Positions 8,307-17,916 of a stretch of DNA of 64,000 nucleotides are shown in pieces. The stretch's first letter is position 1. Every line of letters begins with the position of its first letter. This stretch comes from Rhizobium sp. CFBP 8762 (GTDB taxonomy: Bacteria; Pseudomonadota; Alphaproteobacteria; Rhizobiales; Rhizobiaceae). The stretch is from assembly GCF_014841565.1 (NCBI RefSeq), contig NZ_JACYUD010000008.1, positions 212,247-276,246 of the forward strand, written 5' to 3'. The notes under the pieces are model-generated. The model was not told the DNA's origin, did no database searches, and saw nothing but the letters and a program-made list of their open reading frames with translations. The translations under genes were made by a program, and so were the position numbers.

Positions 8307-8774
8307 CTAGCGCACATAATCCAGCGGCACAGCCGTGCCGGATTTGATCGTTTCCATGGAAATGGAGGCTGATACATCGAACAGTTCAACACGGCGCACG
8401 AGCGTCTTGTAGATGGTGTCGTAATGCTCCACCGATGGCAGCACGAGCTTGATGATGTAATCATAGTGCCCCGTCAGCCGGTGCGTTTCGACGATTTCGG
8501 GGATATCGGCGATGGATTTGCGAAAACGCTCGATCCACTCGTCACTGTGATGGGCGGTTTTGACCAGCGCGAACACGGTCGTGGGCACACCCATGCGGAC
8601 GCGATCCAGAACGGCCACGCGGCCCTTGATGTAACCGCCCTCTTCTAGCCGGGCGATGCGGCGTGAACAGGTGGACACAGTGAGATGGACCCGTTCCGCC
8701 AGTTCATTGACCGATATATCCGCGTTTTCCTGCATCAGGCCCAAAAGCTTCCGATCTCGCTCGTCCATCATCAT
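8307..8774 (-). CDS. Lrp/AsnC family transcriptional regulator
   Basis: 155 residues: an N-terminal winged HTH (DRKLLGLMQENADISVNELA, then VHLTVSTCSRRIARLEEGG) and a C-terminal RAM/AsnC ligand domain (VFALVKTAHH, HRLTGHYDYIIKL, VRRVELFDVSASISMETI). These proteins form octamers and respond to amino acids. It diverges from the racemase-family gene across 133 bp, so that gene is its most likely target, along with its own promoter. MMM at the N terminus leaves the exact start ambiguous by two codons. Confidence 0.92.
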   Translation of the reverse strand: MMMDERDRKLLGLMQENADISVNELAERVHLTVSTCSRRIARLEEGGYIKGRVAVLDRVRMGVPTTVFALVKTAHHSDEWIERFRKSIADIPEIVETHRLTGHYDYIIKLVLPSVEHYDTIYKTLVRRVELFDVSASISMETIKSGTAVPLDYVR

Positions 8775-8907
8775 TCCTGATTTTTATTTGCATTCGTTCG
8801 ACCATTATAGCAGAATTTTTGCACCTTGACCGTCCTTATTGCAGATAAATGCACGCTCCTTGCAACACATTGCTTTTATAGTGAAGCACGAAGCCAAGGA
8901 GATGGAT

Positions 8908-9621
8908 ATGCAGACAATCGGTTTGATCGGTGGAATGAGTTTCGAGAGTTCGGCGGTCTACTACCGCATGATCAACGAGGCCGTTCGCGCGCAGCTTGGC
9001 GGCTTGCATTCGGCAGACATTCTGCTCCACTCCGTCGATTTTCAAAGCATTGTCGATCTTCAGAAGGCAGGCAATTGGGCCGGTGCTGCCGCCCGGCTAT
9101 CCACAGTCGCCCGTGGGCTGGAAGCCGCTGGTGCCGATTGCGTGATGATCTGCACCAATACGATGCATCTCATTGCTGATGACGTACAAACATCCATCTC
9201 CGTGCCGCTAATTCATATAGTTGACGAGACGGCTTTACGGTTGAAAGCGCAGGGTGCGAAGCGCCCTCTTCTGCTGGCGACCCGCTACACGATGGAGCAT
9301 GGATTTTACACCGACCGCATGTCTACGCACGGGCTCGACGTCATCGTGCCGAACGCGGACGACCGCACGGTTGTTCACGATATCATTTTTGCGGAACTTT
9401 GCGCTGGCAGTGTCAGGGATTGCTCCCGCCAGCGGCTGCACGACATCATCGAGCGCGCCAAGGCCGCAGGCGCTGACAGCGTCATTCTCGGATGCACGGA
9501 AATCTGCCTGATCCTTGACCCGGCAAACCTGTCGCTGCCGGGTTTCGATTCCACAGACATTCACGCACAAGCCGCCGTCCGCTTTGCATTGGAAGCAACA
9601 CCGATACAGAATGCCGCATAA
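8908..9621 (+). CDS. Aspartate/glutamate racemase family protein
   Basis: A 237-residue Asp/Glu/hydantoin racemase-fold enzyme, cofactor-independent, with two catalytic cysteines: CTNTMH (first half) and GCTEI (second half). The N terminus MQTIGLIGGMSFESSAVYY is typical of the YgeA/aspartate racemase branch. Start 8908 has AAGGAG six bases upstream; ATG 8902 would have none of the needed spacing. It probably racemises an amino acid (Asp or another broad-specificity substrate); the exact substrate cannot be read from sequence. The divergent Lrp regulator supports an amino-acid role. Confidence 0.88.
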   Translation: MQTIGLIGGMSFESSAVYYRMINEAVRAQLGGLHSADILLHSVDFQSIVDLQKAGNWAGAAARLSTVARGLEAAGADCVMICTNTMHLIADDVQTSISVPLIHIVDETALRLKAQGAKRPLLLATRYTMEHGFYTDRMSTHGLDVIVPNADDRTVVHDIIFAELCAGSVRDCSRQRLHDIIERAKAAGADSVILGCTEICLILDPANLSLPGFDSTDIHAQAAVRFALEATPIQNAA

Positions 9622-9659
9622 ACACGCGACACCCGAGAAATGAGACACCCAATTGAGGC

Positions 9660-10739
9660 TTACCATTTCCCGGAAATGAGCTTAAAAAACCACGCTGCAA
9701 GAATAGGGTAGCGCGCCGCAAATCCCCAATATAAATTCCGGGGATACCGGATCATCCGTGATTTCGCTGACAGCATTCGATAATCAAAGTCCGTAAACCG
9801 AAGCACTGACTGCGCGCGTCTGCGCAGGGTTCGCTCAACATCCGTACGACCGTCCGCCAATGCGCGAGCCAATGTTACCCCGTCCCAAATTGCCAGATTT
9901 ACCCCCTGCCCCCCCACAGGAGACTGGACATGGGCTGCATCGCCGATCAGCCACACCCGCCCATGGCGCGGCGAAAGTACGCGCCGAAGAGAAACCTTAA
10001 ATTGCCGTTCGTAAAGCAAAGTGGCGTCCGGGAACGTGTTGCACAACTTATCCGCTGCACCCTTCGCATTCAAAATTCCCTGCACAACGCCGTGGGAGGG
10101 TCGTGACAGGAAAAATCCGACTCCATCCGATTGAAGAAAGAGCTGCGCCTGTATTTCTGTAGGCCATTGTTCGCTTCTGATCTCTGCGACAGACCAGTCT
10201 TCGGGATAGTCTCGCCCGACAAAGGGAATGCGAAGGAACGATCGGACGTCGCTTCGGCTGCCGTCAGCTGCGATAAGCCAGTCCACTTCCATGCATTCTG
10301 TTTCATCGTTATGGACTATGGAAACTTTCGCTTTGTCGCCCTCGTCAACGACGCCCACAAACTGTCGTCCGTATTCAATCGAGACACCGTAGGAAGCCAA
10401 AGCCTCTTCCATGGCCTCTTCCAGTTTTGCTTGCGGATAGAGGTGGGCGGGCGGTTCTCCATTCACCGGGGGAACTTTGATCTGGGCCACCAGCTTGGCA
10501 TTGTCGTGAAAAACGAACTGCGTCATCGGAAACGCATCACCGATGATTTTCTCGGTAATCCCAAACTCCGCCAATTGGTGCCATGCACCTTGGGCAACTC
10601 CGGTGGCCTTTTGCACCAAAGATCGTGACGGTCGTTTTTCAATAATCCTGACGGACAAACCGAGGCGGGCATAGCACAGAGCGAAAGCCAACCCACTGGC
10701 GCCGCCCCCGACAACCAATAGGTTTGCTCGTTCTTGCAT
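9660..10739 (-). CDS. FAD-dependent monooxygenase (PHBH-type)
   Basis: A 359-residue class A flavoprotein monooxygenase. The ATG at 10739 is chosen because AAGGA lies about 8 bases upstream and the FAD-binding GGGASG then falls at the N terminus (MQERANLLVVGGGASGLAFA). Further motifs are LIAADGSRSDVR (DG motif) and VWLIGDAAHVQSPVGGQGVN (second FAD motif). It likely hydroxylates an aromatic or polyketide-like compound; the substrate is unknown. It has no operon partner: the gene downstream is convergent and the bgl gene upstream is 160 bp away. Confidence 0.85.
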   Translation of the reverse strand: MQERANLLVVGGGASGLAFALCYARLGLSVRIIEKRPSRSLVQKATGVAQGAWHQLAEFGITEKIIGDAFPMTQFVFHDNAKLVAQIKVPPVNGEPPAHLYPQAKLEEAMEEALASYGVSIEYGRQFVGVVDEGDKAKVSIVHNDETECMEVDWLIAADGSRSDVRSFLRIPFVGRDYPEDWSVAEIRSEQWPTEIQAQLFLQSDGVGFFLSRPSHGVVQGILNAKGAADKLCNTFPDATLLYERQFKVSLRRVLSPRHGRVWLIGDAAHVQSPVGGQGVNLAIWDGVTLARALADGRTDVERTLRRRAQSVLRFTDFDYRMLSAKSRMIRYPRNLYWGFAARYPILAAWFFKLISGKW

Positions 10740-10898
10740 TATCAAATCCTTACACTCAAACACGGGTAAGACCGCGCCAGCGTCTCGCCCGGTCAAACGC
10801 AGGTACCATCACAATGCTTTTATTGGCAATGCTAAATTAAAGCGAACACACATTCGGCAAGATGAGGTTCATTGGGAAAATGAAGGGGCTTGTCTTGT

Positions 10899-12263
10899 TC
10901 AAATTTCCTGTCGCGGAAACTGCGCGGCTAATTCGCAGTACCAGTGGCCGCTCTTTTTCACCGTGCGGACCTGGGTATTGTAATCGACATGGACGATGCC
11001 AAAGCGCATGCGATAGCCTTCCGCCCATTCAAAATTGTCCATCAGGCTCCAGGCAAAATAGCCCTTGATCGGCTGGCCCTCGGCAATCAGGTCCGCTGTC
11101 ACCGACAGATGATCGGCGATGTAGTCCAGCCGCGGTTGGTCGTCCACCTGGCCGTCGACCACGCCCATATTGTAGCAGGCACCGTTCTCGGTGATGTAGC
11201 AGGGTGGCAGCGGATACTGGCTGTTGAGGCGGCGCACAAGGTTGGCGAGCGCCGGGGAATAAACCTCCCAGCCTATATCCGTCTTGATATCGCTGACGGG
11301 TTCTGCGGCGACGGTGGCGGGAAAGTCCGCATTTGGCGTCGCATCATGGCTGACACGCATCGGCGTGTAGTAGTTCAGGCCCCACCAGTCCAGCTTCTGG
11401 CTGATGATCGCCAAATCGGCCTCTTCGATCTCAGGCATACGATGACCAAGCGCGCTCATGAAGCCGTCGGGATATTTTCCCTCAAACACCGGGCCAAAGA
11501 ACACGCCATTGTGGAACTCGAAAGCCCGCTCCGCCGCCGCCATATCCTCAGCGCTTTCGCTTCCGGGATAAATGGAATGGGCGTTCAGCACGATGCCTAC
11601 GGGCAAATTCGGCTGATGGTGGCGCACAACATCCACGCCCAGACCATGGGCGAGATTGGTGTGGTGAAGCGCGTGAAGGGCTGCATCCAGATTGCGCTCA
11701 CCGGGGGCATGAATGCCGTAGAGGTGGCTGAGCCAGACGGAGCACCACGGCTCGTTGAACGTCGCGACACTGTCCAGACGATCACCGATGCGCGCAATCA
11801 CCGTTTTGGCGTAGCGCTGGAAGGCGTAAGCGGTTGTCCGGCTGGTCCATCCGCCATCGCCCATCAGCGCCAGCGGCAGATCCCAATGGTAGAGGGTGGC
11901 ATAGGCTTTGATGTTGCGGGCTTTCAGCCCATCCACCAGACGATCATAAAAATCCAGACCCTTTTCGTTGATCGGTCCGGTGCCTTCGGGAATAATGCGC
12001 GGCCAGGCGATGGAGAAGCGGTAGGCTTCTACTCCGAGGCTCTTGATCAGGTCCAGGTCTTCGTCCATGCGGTTGTAGTGGTCGCAGGCAATATCGCCAT
12101 TGTGACGTCCAAAAACCCGGCCCGGCATGTTGGAAAACGCATCCCAGATCGATGCCTTGCGGCCATCTGTCTTGGTCGCGCCTTCAATCTGGAAAGACGC
12201 CGTTGCCACGCCAAACAGGAAATCGCCGGGGAACCGCGCCGACAGGGTTTTGGGATCGATCAT
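10899..12263 (-). CDS. GH1 beta-glucosidase
   Basis: 454-residue glycoside hydrolase family 1 enzyme, cytoplasmic (no signal peptide). The acid/base glutamate lies in TFNEPW (Glu171) and the nucleophile in CYITENGA (Glu359). The start motif FPGDFLFGVATASFQIEGA is classic. It probably cleaves beta-glucosides such as cellobiose, perhaps beta-xylosides given its place after xylA. It lies 112 bp downstream of xylA beyond a strong hairpin and a dyad operator-like site, so it may be a separately controlled member of the xylose block. Confidence 0.93.
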   Translation of the reverse strand: MIDPKTLSARFPGDFLFGVATASFQIEGATKTDGRKASIWDAFSNMPGRVFGRHNGDIACDHYNRMDEDLDLIKSLGVEAYRFSIAWPRIIPEGTGPINEKGLDFYDRLVDGLKARNIKAYATLYHWDLPLALMGDGGWTSRTTAYAFQRYAKTVIARIGDRLDSVATFNEPWCSVWLSHLYGIHAPGERNLDAALHALHHTNLAHGLGVDVVRHHQPNLPVGIVLNAHSIYPGSESAEDMAAAERAFEFHNGVFFGPVFEGKYPDGFMSALGHRMPEIEEADLAIISQKLDWWGLNYYTPMRVSHDATPNADFPATVAAEPVSDIKTDIGWEVYSPALANLVRRLNSQYPLPPCYITENGACYNMGVVDGQVDDQPRLDYIADHLSVTADLIAEGQPIKGYFAWSLMDNFEWAEGYRMRFGIVHVDYNTQVRTVKKSGHWYCELAAQFPRQEI

Positions 12264-12297
12264 ATTAGACCTTTGCGTATTGAGTGTCCGCTTTTCA

Positions 12298-12307
12298 GTA
12301 ACGTTAC
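12298..12307. promoter_or_regulatory. Perfect dyad GTAACGTTAC upstream of the beta-glucosidase gene
   Basis: A 10-bp perfect palindrome with central CG, flanked by TCA/AGA, 35 bp before the GH1 start. LacI-family operators typically have a central CG. No GH1-specific regulator lies nearby, so the factor is unknown. Its sequence differs from the operator at 16256-16279. Confidence 0.45.
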
Positions 12308-12335
12308 AGACCGGAAAGTCAATTGCTGCACCGCA

Positions 12336-12366
12336 ACAGAAATCCCGGAGCTGCCGGGATTTCTGT
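12336..12366 (-). terminator. Hairpin downstream of xylA
   Basis: A perfect 13-bp stem: ACAGAAATCCCGG (12336-12348) and CCGGGATTTCTGT (12354-12366), loop of 5. It lies 10 bp after the xylA stop. No long U-tract follows, so it may be a partial terminator or a 3'-end stabiliser between xylA and the beta-glucosidase gene. Confidence 0.75.
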
Positions 12367-12375
12367 TGGTAGCGA

Positions 12376-13683
12376 TCAAACGTAGCGGTTTACGATGTTT
12401 TCCAGCAGTTCCTGCTTGCCGGAGCGTGGCTGCGGGTTGAGATCGGTTTTTTCCACATGTGCCGCAATGTCTTCCAGCGACATGGTGGTCAGCATGGTTT
12501 TGGCCGCATCCGAGTTCCAACCGGCGTAGCGGGCTTCCAGCGGGCCGGACAAAGCCTTGTCCTCGATCATTTTCGCCGCTGCCCTCAGGCCGCGCGCGCA
12601 GGCATCCATGCCGCCGATATGGCCGATCAACAGGTCTTCTGCATCCAGAGACTGACGGCGCAGCTTGGAGTCGAAATTGGTGCCGCCGGTGGTGAAGCCG
12701 CCGCCGGACAGAACCTGATAATAGGCCAACGCCATTTCCGGCACGTTGTTGGGGAACTGGTCGGTATCCCAACCGGACTGATAATCGTTGCGGTTCATAT
12801 CGATGGAGCCGAACACGCCGAGCGTATTGGCCAGCGCCAGCTCATGCTCGAACGAGTGGCCCGCCAGAATGGCATGGCCTTGCTCGATATTGAGCTTTAC
12901 CTCGTTCTCCAGCCCATATTTTTTGAGGAAGCCATACACGGTGGCCACATCGTAATCATACTGATGCTTGGTTGGCTCCTGCGGCTTCGGCTCGATCAGG
13001 ATCGTACCCTTGAAGCCGATCTTGTGCTTGTATTCCACCACCAGGTTGAGGAAGCGGCCCATATGGTCCAGTTCGCGGGTCAGATCGGTGTTCAAGAGCG
13101 TTTCATAGCCTTCGCGACCACCCCACAGAACGTAGTTCTCACCGTTCAGCCTGTGGGTCGCATCCATGCAGGTTTTAACGGTGGCGGCGGAAAAGGCGAA
13201 AACATCCGGGTCCGGGTTGGTCGCGGCACCGGACATGTAGCGTCGATGGGAAAACAGGTTGGCCGTACCCCACAACAGGCGCACGCCGGTCTCTTGCTGC
13301 TTTTGCGCAAAATAATCGACGATCTCATTCAGGTTGCGGGTGTTTTCGGCGAAATTCTTGCCCTCCGGCCGCACATCCGCATCGTGGAAGCAGTAGAAGG
13401 GTGATCCGAGCGCCGTGAACAGTTCAAACGCCACGTCGGCCTTCAGCTTTGCGGCCTGCATCGTGTCTTCAAACCATGGCCGCTCGAAGGTCTGCCCGCC
13501 AAAGGGGTCGCCGCCCGGCCATGTGAATGTGTGCCAGTAGGCAACGGCAAAGCGCAAATGATCCTCCATGCGCTTGCCCAGTAGCATTTCATCGGCATTG
13601 TAATGGCGGAAGGCCAGCGGATTGGTGCTGTCCGGTCCCTCATAGGCAATGCGCGAAATATCGCCGAAATAACCTGTGCTCAT
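12376..13683 (-). CDS. xylA: Xylose isomerase
   Basis: Converts D-xylose to D-xylulose with divalent metals (cytoplasm). The protein is 435 residues (class II length). Start 13683 ([16 protein letters not shown]) has GGAGGAG upstream; the longer frame is rejected. Signatures are [13 protein letters not shown] (catalytic His-Asp), [19 protein letters not shown] (metal-binding Glu) and [19 protein letters not shown]. It is cotranscribed with xylB 25 bp upstream. Confidence 0.97.
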   Translation of the reverse strand: MSTGYFGDISRIAYEGPDSTNPLAFRHYNADEMLLGKRMEDHLRFAVAYWHTFTWPGGDPFGGQTFERPWFEDTMQAAKLKADVAFELFTALGSPFYCFHDADVRPEGKNFAENTRNLNEIVDYFAQKQQETGVRLLWGTANLFSHRRYMSGAATNPDPDVFAFSAATVKTCMDATHRLNGENYVLWGGREGYETLLNTDLTRELDHMGRFLNLVVEYKHKIGFKGTILIEPKPQEPTKHQYDYDVATVYGFLKKYGLENEVKLNIEQGHAILAGHSFEHELALANTLGVFGSIDMNRNDYQSGWDTDQFPNNVPEMALAYYQVLSGGGFTTGGTNFDSKLRRQSLDAEDLLIGHIGGMDACARGLRAAAKMIEDKALSGPLEARYAGWNSDAAKTMLTTMSLEDIAAHVEKTDLNPQPRSGKQELLENIVNRYV

Positions 13684-13708
13684 ATTTTTCTCCTCCGGTA
13701 CCAAAAAA

Positions 13709-15160
13709 TTAAAATGCCGCCCGGATGGCAGGGTATAGCCGCCGGTAGCGTTGATAGGTTTCCTCGTAGATCCCCCGCTGGCTGGCATCGGGCGAAATTG
13801 TTTCTGCAGTGGCCGGTGCGGTGCAGACGGCCTTGGGATCAGCGCCGGTTGCAGCAATCAGCCCCAGACGCGCAGCACCAAAGGCCGCGCCAAAATCTCC
13901 GTCTGCCGGAACATCCACGTCGATATCCAGCGCAGTGGCAATGGCCTGCAACCAGTAGTGCGAGCGCGAACCACCGCCGATGGCCGTAACACGGGACACG
14001 GTGGTGCCAGCCGCCTTCAGCGCCTCCAGATTATCGCGAATGGCAAAGGACACGCCTTCCAGCACGGCCTGCGTCAGCGCGGCCCGGTCGCTCTCATGCC
14101 CAAGGCCTGCAAACACGCCGCGAATGGTGGCGTCGTTGTGCGGCGTGCGCTCACCGGAAAGATAAGGAAGGAACACAACGCCGGTCGGCGCTTTCAGCGT
14201 GTTGCCAAGTTCTGCCGTCAGGTCGGCGGCGCTTTTGCCTGTGACGCCAGCATGCCAGTTCAGGGCATCGCTGGCCGACAGGATCACGCCCATTTGGTGC
14301 CACGTATCCGGCAGCGCATGGCAGAAAGCATGAACCGCGCTTTCAGGGTTGGGAAGGTAGCTGTCGTTTGCCGCAAACAGCACACCGGATGTGCCGAGCG
14401 ACACGAACGCCGATCCGGCATGAACCGTACCCATGCCGATGGCGGAGGCTGCGTTGTCGCCCGCACCGCCCGCCACCACGACACCGGTGCCAAGGCCCCA
14501 TTTCGTTGCGAGTTCCGTACGCAGGGTTCCGGCCTTTTCAGTCCCTTCCACAAGGCCGGGCATCTGGTCTTGTGTGAGGCCCGTGGCATCCAGAAGCGCC
14601 TGTGACCAGCGGCGGTTTGCGGTATCAAGCCACGCCGTACCGGCAGAATCCGACATGTCCGACAGGCGCTCGCCCGTCAGCCAAAGTCTTAAGTAATCCT
14701 TGGGTAGCAACACGGTGCGGATTTTCTGAAAAACATCGGGCTCATTATCCGCCACCCACGCCACCTTCGGCGCGGTGAAACCGGGAAACACAATATTGCC
14801 GGTAACGGACCGAAACTGCGGATCGGCATCCAGTGCCGCCGCCTGCTCGTAGGCCCGTGTATCGTTCCACAACATGCACGGGCGTAAAACTGCGTCATCG
14901 TCGCCAATCAGGGTTGCGCCATGCATCTGCCCGGACAGGCCGATGCCGCGCACGGCAGCCAATTCTTTCGGGTGCGCAGCCTTCAAGCCGGCAATGGCTT
15001 CTTCCGTGGCTGTGATCCAGTCCGCCGGGTTCTGCTCGGACCAGCCGTGATGGGGCCGCGACACGGTGAGCGCACCCGAAGCCGAGCCGATGATGTGCTG
15101 ATCGCCATCCATCAGCATGGCTTTTACGCCGGATGTGCCGAGATCAAGACCAAGATACAT
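13709..15160 (-). CDS. xylB: Xylulokinase
   Basis: Phosphorylates D-xylulose to xylulose-5-phosphate. It is a 483-residue FGGY kinase: N-terminal [20 protein letters not shown] phosphate loop, [27 protein letters not shown], the FGGY-type [13 protein letters not shown] segment, and the catalytic Asp in GAGDNA. Its start overlaps the last 17 bases of the upstream lacI gene, so the regulator and kinase are translationally linked. Confidence 0.96.
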   Translation of the reverse strand: MYLGLDLGTSGVKAMLMDGDQHIIGSASGALTVSRPHHGWSEQNPADWITATEEAIAGLKAAHPKELAAVRGIGLSGQMHGATLIGDDDAVLRPCMLWNDTRAYEQAAALDADPQFRSVTGNIVFPGFTAPKVAWVADNEPDVFQKIRTVLLPKDYLRLWLTGERLSDMSDSAGTAWLDTANRRWSQALLDATGLTQDQMPGLVEGTEKAGTLRTELATKWGLGTGVVVAGGAGDNAASAIGMGTVHAGSAFVSLGTSGVLFAANDSYLPNPESAVHAFCHALPDTWHQMGVILSASDALNWHAGVTGKSAADLTAELGNTLKAPTGVVFLPYLSGERTPHNDATIRGVFAGLGHESDRAALTQAVLEGVSFAIRDNLEALKAAGTTVSRVTAIGGGSRSHYWLQAIATALDIDVDVPADGDFGAAFGAARLGLIAATGADPKAVCTAPATAETISPDASQRGIYEETYQRYRRLYPAIRAAF

Positions 15161-16217
15161 GGATGTTTTCCTCTTCCATTTCAGGCGGTAGGTTGTCGTT
15201 GAGAAAGATGTCGATGCGGATGCGTTCCTGCGCCGTGATCACGCTTTGCCCGTCTGCCTTGGCTTTCAGCACGCGAATGGCGCTGCGCACTTCATGGCCC
15301 GCATCCTGATTGAGAATGGCATCGATCATGCCCGCAGCCAGTGCGGCGCGGCTGTGGGGGGTCAGTTCATGCGCGATGACGCGCAGCGCCCCTGCCCGTT
15401 TTTCTGTGGCATGATGTTCCAAGGCACGGATCATGCCGCGATTGCCCGCCCCAAGACTGTAGAGACCGATGCAGTCTTGAAACTTGCCCAGCGCTTCGCG
15501 CACCAGCTTCTCGGAACGTTCCGGGTCGTCCTGCCCTTCCAGCACCGGCAAAATAGGATTGGTTGGTGATATCCGCGCCATGGACTGCGCAAACCCCTGC
15601 AGGCGCTCGGCATGGTCACGCACCAGCATGGACCCGGCCAGCACCAGCACGGAGCCTTCGCGCCCGCCCAGGAACCGGCCCATCAGACTGCCTGCCGTGC
15701 GCCCCGCTGCCAGATTATCAATTCCGGCGTAATGATCATGCCCTGCTCCCGGCACGTCCGATACCAGCGTGACCATCGGTATGCCAGCCGCCTTCATATC
15801 CGCGATACCGGCCCGCACGGGTGACGCATCAATGGCAACCAGCGCCACACCTGCGGGCTTGTCATCGCGCACACGCTTCATGGCTGCCACCAGTGCATCT
15901 ACATCGAAGGGCGGGACTTCCACCAGCCGAATGGAGGTACGCTCGACCCGCATGCGTGTGGCCGCATCCCGGATTTCAGAGCTCAGCTTCGTCATAAAGG
16001 AATTGTTGCCTTGCGGCACGATGAACACGAACGGGTAGACCCGGCCCTTGGCCAAATTGACGGCAGCCATGTCGCGGGTGAAACCAAGCGCGCCGATGGC
16101 CTCCTCTACCTTCTGGCGGGTGACGGTGCGCACACCGGGGCGGCCATTCAGCACACGGTCCACCGTGGCAAGGCTGACGCCCGCCGTGGCAGCAATATCG
16201 TGAACCGTTGGCCGCAT
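15144..16217 (-). CDS. LacI-family regulator of the xylose operon
   Basis: 357 residues: an N-terminal LacI helix-turn-helix (TVHDIAATAGVSLATVDRVL, then NGRPGVR) with hinge, followed by a periplasmic-binding-type sugar sensor domain. It is the first gene of lacI-xylB-xylA and overlaps xylB by 17 bp, so repressor and enzymes share one transcript, which implies autoregulation. The signal is probably xylose or a derivative. A LacI-type dyad lies 39 bp before its start codon. Rhizobial xylose regulators of other families exist, so the role is inferred from context. Confidence 0.9.
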   Translation of the reverse strand: MRPTVHDIAATAGVSLATVDRVLNGRPGVRTVTRQKVEEAIGALGFTRDMAAVNLAKGRVYPFVFIVPQGNNSFMTKLSSEIRDAATRMRVERTSIRLVEVPPFDVDALVAAMKRVRDDKPAGVALVAIDASPVRAGIADMKAAGIPMVTLVSDVPGAGHDHYAGIDNLAAGRTAGSLMGRFLGGREGSVLVLAGSMLVRDHAERLQGFAQSMARISPTNPILPVLEGQDDPERSEKLVREALGKFQDCIGLYSLGAGNRGMIRALEHHATEKRAGALRVIAHELTPHSRAALAAGMIDAILNQDAGHEVRSAIRVLKAKADGQSVITAQERIRIDIFLNDNLPPEMEEENIHVSWS

Positions 16218-16255
16218 GATCCCTCCCCATCAGCACACGGGAAGGCATAGTTTAT

Positions 16256-16279
16256 TTTTTGATGTACGTAAATCAAAAA
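16256..16279. promoter_or_regulatory. LacI-type operator before lacI-xylBA
   Basis: Arms TTTTTGAT (16256-16263) and ATCAAAAA (16272-16279) around GTACGTAA give a 24-bp dyad matching its reverse complement at 22 positions, centred on CG. This is the expected form of a LacI-family site and lies just before the regulator gene, supporting autoregulation. Confidence 0.72.
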
Positions 16280-16289
16280 GTGGGGAAGG

Positions 16290-17888
16290 TTAGTGTCCGC
16301 CGCTGGCGCTTGGTGCAACGGGCTTGGGCTTGCGCACGATCAGGGTCGCAAAAATCAGCCCGCCGAACAGCACCGTCAGGATGAGAAACACATCGATAAA
16401 GGACAGGATCGTGGCCTGCTGCGTCACCATTCCCGACAATTTCTGCACGGCAATCCGCGCGCCATCCAGCCCGTGGGAATTGTAGTTTGCCGTCATGTCC
16501 TGCATCATCTTCATGGCTTCGGGGTTGCCCCACTGCACATGCTCCGACAGGCGGGCATAATGCTCCTGCTGACGGGAGGTAAGAATGGTGTTGATTGCCG
16601 CCAGCCCCACCGCGCCACCGAGGTTTCGCGTAAGATTGAACAGGCCGGACGCATTCTTGATGCGTGCGGGCGGCAGCGTGCCGAGCGCCAGATTGTTGAT
16701 CGGCACCATGCACAGCATCAACCCGACCCCACGCAGGATCTGCGGCACCAGCAGCTCGTAGAAATCCCAGTCGGCGGTCAGGTGGCTCATGGACCAGGTG
16801 CCGAGCGCAAAACTGCCAAAGCCCACCATCATCATCACGCGCGGATCAAGCTTGCTGGAGAGAAAACCTGCCACCGGCGCCGTCAGGAACATGGCAAGAC
16901 CGGAGACGAACATCGTCTCCCCGATCATCAGCGAGTCATAACCCCGAATACGGCCTAGATAGAGCGGATAAAGGTAGGTGAGACCATATAGCCCGATACC
17001 CATGACGAAGGAAAATATGGAGCCCAAGGCAAAGTTGATGTTGGAAAAAGCCTTGAGATCCACCACCGGGAACGGAACCTTGAAGGCCCGCCAGAAGAAG
17101 ATGACACCGGCAATGACCATGGCAACCGAGGCGTAGCGGATTGCCTCGTCGTTCAGCCAGTCATTGGCATTGCCCTCTTCCAGCACATATTCCAGCGAGC
17201 CCAGAAACACGGCCATGCAGGCCAGTCCGAACCAGTCGAATGTCTTGAACAGGGAATATTCCGGCTTGTCAAAATCGATCAGATTCCACGTCAGCACCGT
17301 GACAAAGATGCCCGGAATAACGTTGATCAAAAACAACCAGTGCCACGAAAACGCATGACTGAGATAGCCGCCGATGGTTGGTCCAATAGTTGGGGCCAGT
17401 GTCGCCACAAGACCGATCATCGGGGACACGATGTTGCGCTTGGACGGCGGAAAGATGGTGAAAGCCGCGGCAAAAACGGATGGTATCATGCCGCCGCCGA
17501 TAAATCCCTGAATGGCGCGGTAGATGATCATCTGATCGATATTGGTGGCGGTGGCGGCCAGCGCACTGGCGGCGGTGAACCCTGCCGCGCAGGTTGCAAA
17601 CAGCACCCGCGTCGAGACGATCCGCGCCAGCGTGCCCGACAGCGGAATCATGATGACCTCGGCAATCAGATAAGCCGTCTGCACCCAGGCCACTTCATCG
17701 GACCCGGCGCTGAGACCCGCCTGGATTTCCGCCAGCGAGGCCGAGACGATCTGAATGTCGAGGATCGACATGAACATGCCGACGACCATGGCAAAAAACG
17801 CGATCATGCGTTTCGTGCTGATCGGCTCCTCCCCGGCGACAGCCTGGGAGGGTGCACGTGCGGACGCTGCAACTGCTGCCTGGGCCAT
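16290..17888 (-). CDS. DHA2-family MFS drug efflux permease (EmrB-type)
   Basis: A 532-residue inner-membrane proton antiporter with about 14 transmembrane segments. Motifs: FMSILDIQIVSASLAEIQ (motif D1 of DHA2), GTLARIVSTR (motif A position), YRAIQGFIGGGMIPSVFA (motif B/C region). Start 17888 is preceded by GGAGG; an upstream TTG is rejected. With the membrane-fusion gene 28 bp upstream it should form an EmrAB-like pump with an outer-membrane channel encoded elsewhere. Expression is probably controlled by the divergent TetR gene. Confidence 0.94.
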   Translation of the reverse strand: MAQAAVAASARAPSQAVAGEEPISTKRMIAFFAMVVGMFMSILDIQIVSASLAEIQAGLSAGSDEVAWVQTAYLIAEVIMIPLSGTLARIVSTRVLFATCAAGFTAASALAATATNIDQMIIYRAIQGFIGGGMIPSVFAAAFTIFPPSKRNIVSPMIGLVATLAPTIGPTIGGYLSHAFSWHWLFLINVIPGIFVTVLTWNLIDFDKPEYSLFKTFDWFGLACMAVFLGSLEYVLEEGNANDWLNDEAIRYASVAMVIAGVIFFWRAFKVPFPVVDLKAFSNINFALGSIFSFVMGIGLYGLTYLYPLYLGRIRGYDSLMIGETMFVSGLAMFLTAPVAGFLSSKLDPRVMMMVGFGSFALGTWSMSHLTADWDFYELLVPQILRGVGLMLCMVPINNLALGTLPPARIKNASGLFNLTRNLGGAVGLAAINTILTSRQQEHYARLSEHVQWGNPEAMKMMQDMTANYNSHGLDGARIAVQKLSGMVTQQATILSFIDVFLILTVLFGGLIFATLIVRKPKPVAPSASGGH

Positions 17889-17916
17889 CACGGCCTCCAA
17901 ATCAAACTATAAAATG

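Noticed and set aside
10944..12440. 498-codon open frame on the plus strand opposite the GH1 gene
   Set aside because: It is fully antisense to a clear beta-glucosidase, shows no domain, and such long frames are expected opposite GC-rich codons.
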